DNA of 64,000 nucleotides. Source: Brugia malayi. Its lineage: Eukaryota > Nematoda > Chromadorea > Rhabditida > Onchocercidae. Each line of letters begins with the position of its first letter. Within the stretch, counting starts at the first letter, position 1. Made by a program: the position numbers and the translations under genes. Shown here one piece after another: positions 62,934 to 64,000 of the stretch. A model generated the notes under the pieces. That model saw only the letters and a program-made list of their open reading frames with translations. It ran no database searches and was not told where the DNA came from. The stretch is from the NCBI RefSeq assembly GCF_000002995.4, contig NW_025062284.1, positions 558,001 through 622,000 of the forward strand, in the 5' to 3' direction.

Positions 62934-63882
62934 ATGGTAACGTTGCTATTAGATCCATCACAACGATTACAAATGAGACACAATGGACATATCATAAGGT
63001 TTGATTCTGCAAAGATCTTAGCAGAGTTACTTATCAGTTCAGTAGAATATTTCAAGATAATGTGATAACGAGCTATATGTTTAGCTGATGGAAGTATTGG
63101 CCTCTCTGAAGCAGCGACATTCGAACTGTGCACCGCAACAACAAATCATTCAGGAAGTAAGTCGAGAATTAAAATTATGACTGCTTCAAGCTTTTTCAAC
63201 AATCGAACTTATAAAACATGAAAATATTTGAGTGATAGAGAGGATAGCTTTTTGACATAATTAAACATAAAAATTTTGAAATATGAAAACAATACGCTAA
63301 AAAATTTTGTTATCAAAGAAAGAGAGCAAATAAAATGCAAATAAATAAATGTTTCATTTTCACAGCTCGAGAAAGGCATAATCAAACATAATACATTAGA
63401 GGACTATTATTTTCTTCTCGATGAAGAATTGCGTGGAGAATTGATCAATTTAATAGCTATCGCATCCTCTGTAAGTGAAATCAAAATTTTTTAGCAATGG
63501 TTATTGATTTTAAAAAATAAATTATAAAGAAAAGGTTTGCTGTAAAGGTTCAATTTTCAAAGGTTGAAGAAATAAGAAATTTTAAAATTCTTTTGTTATG
63601 ATAACGATAAAAATTTCTAGAATTTTTGTTAATATTTTTAAATTTTGATTGATAACAATCATCAGGAAGCACCAGTAATGCGTGTGTAACCGATATGATA
63701 AAGGAATGAAAAGTTCTAAAGAGATAATTGTTCACAACTATGGTTCGCTTAAGTAACTAAAGGTCATGAAGTAAGTATCACTTCTTTATATGCAATTTCA
63801 GGTTACTGATAGCTCATTCGTAGTGGAAAACGATAAAAACGATCTTGCAAAATTCATTTTGGAGAATTTCCTGGAAGACTGA
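62934..63882 (+). CDS. Small helical protein, four exons, 121 residues if started here
   Basis: Exons 62934-63041, 63085-63156, 63366-63470 and 63802-63882 join in phase 0 with good donors (TCA|GTAGAA, GAA|GTAAGT, TCT|GTAAGT) and acceptors. The product reads MVTLLLDPSQRLQMRHNG, RFDSAKILAELLISS, LMEVLASLKQRHSN, a Gln-rich step, LEDYYFLLDEELRGEL and, at the C-terminus, KFILENFLED. It is mostly predicted helix, with acidic Leu-rich segments and no membrane span in this form. A CCAG acceptor 20 bases before the ATG would suit trans-splicing. If the signal-peptide exon upstream is used, the protein is secreted and begins at DPSQR. AATAAA lies near 63936. The family is not recognised, though the exon structure is convincing. 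Confidence 0.6.
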
Positions 63883-64000
63883 AATGGCGTAGTATGAGAA
63901 ATGCTGAATATATTCAATTTTGTTGTTATAAATTTAAATAAAATGCCTCACTCTTTTCATATTTAATTTGCGTAACTCTCAAAAGCTTAAATATATGCTT

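Noticed and set aside
62688..62961. Minus-strand ORFs rich in Val/Ala and Cys opposite the Thr/Ala ORF
   Set aside because: They are antisense shadows of the (ACA/GCA)n tract.

Overview
This window is eukaryotic nuclear DNA from a nematode. It is extremely AT-rich and full of long A and T homopolymers. Its genes are split into small exons with GT..AG introns whose acceptors mostly read TTTTCAG or TTTTTAG, and some start codons sit just after such an acceptor with no upstream coding sequence, as expected for spliced-leader trans-splicing. Two gene families also point to nematodes: a ZP-domain cuticlin-like membrane protein and chemoreceptors of the Sra/Srab/Sre superfamily. The species cannot be fixed from the sequence.

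Layout. Positions 1-15.6 kb are almost entirely non-coding: arrays of 33, 40, about 50, about 125 and about 197 bp, microsatellites, and one possible minus-strand exon at the left edge. Exons at 15.7-17.6 kb encode a small single-pass membrane protein. A 5-kb element with inverted-repeat arms of about 0.9 kb, apparently without coding capacity, lies at 18.86-23.9 kb. Positions 24-32.9 kb are again repeats and AT-rich spacer. A class A peptide-type GPCR occupies 33.0-37.35 kb on the plus strand; its first exon is uncertain and a 29-bp minisatellite of about 1 kb lies in one intron. Positions 37.4-43.8 kb hold spacer, a 180-bp tandem array, a short GC-rich island with a G-quadruplex motif, and possible small exons.

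A complete nine-exon ZP-domain gene (443 residues, plus strand) lies at 43.85-49.22 kb. It converges on a complete six-exon Srab-like chemoreceptor (333 residues, minus strand) at 51.26-54.19 kb. A second, incomplete or decaying receptor of the same superfamily lies upstream on the same strand, at about 54.9-57.0 kb. Positions 57.4-62.0 kb are higher in complexity and hold several short candidate exons, a tRNA-Lys-like (SINE-like) sequence with a poly(A) tract followed by a spliced GC-richer ORF, and three copies of a dispersed repeat. The right end (62.6-63.9 kb) holds a signal-peptide ORF and a small four-exon protein of unknown function, possibly one transcription unit.

How the genes relate. 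Nothing forms a shared pathway. The receptors would act in neurons or sensory cilia and the ZP protein at the apical or cuticle-facing surface. The two minus-strand receptors look like a tandem family cluster. Exon models were built by hand from splice sites and reading-frame phase; ends of multi-exon genes are accurate to a few bases, but there is no transcript evidence.
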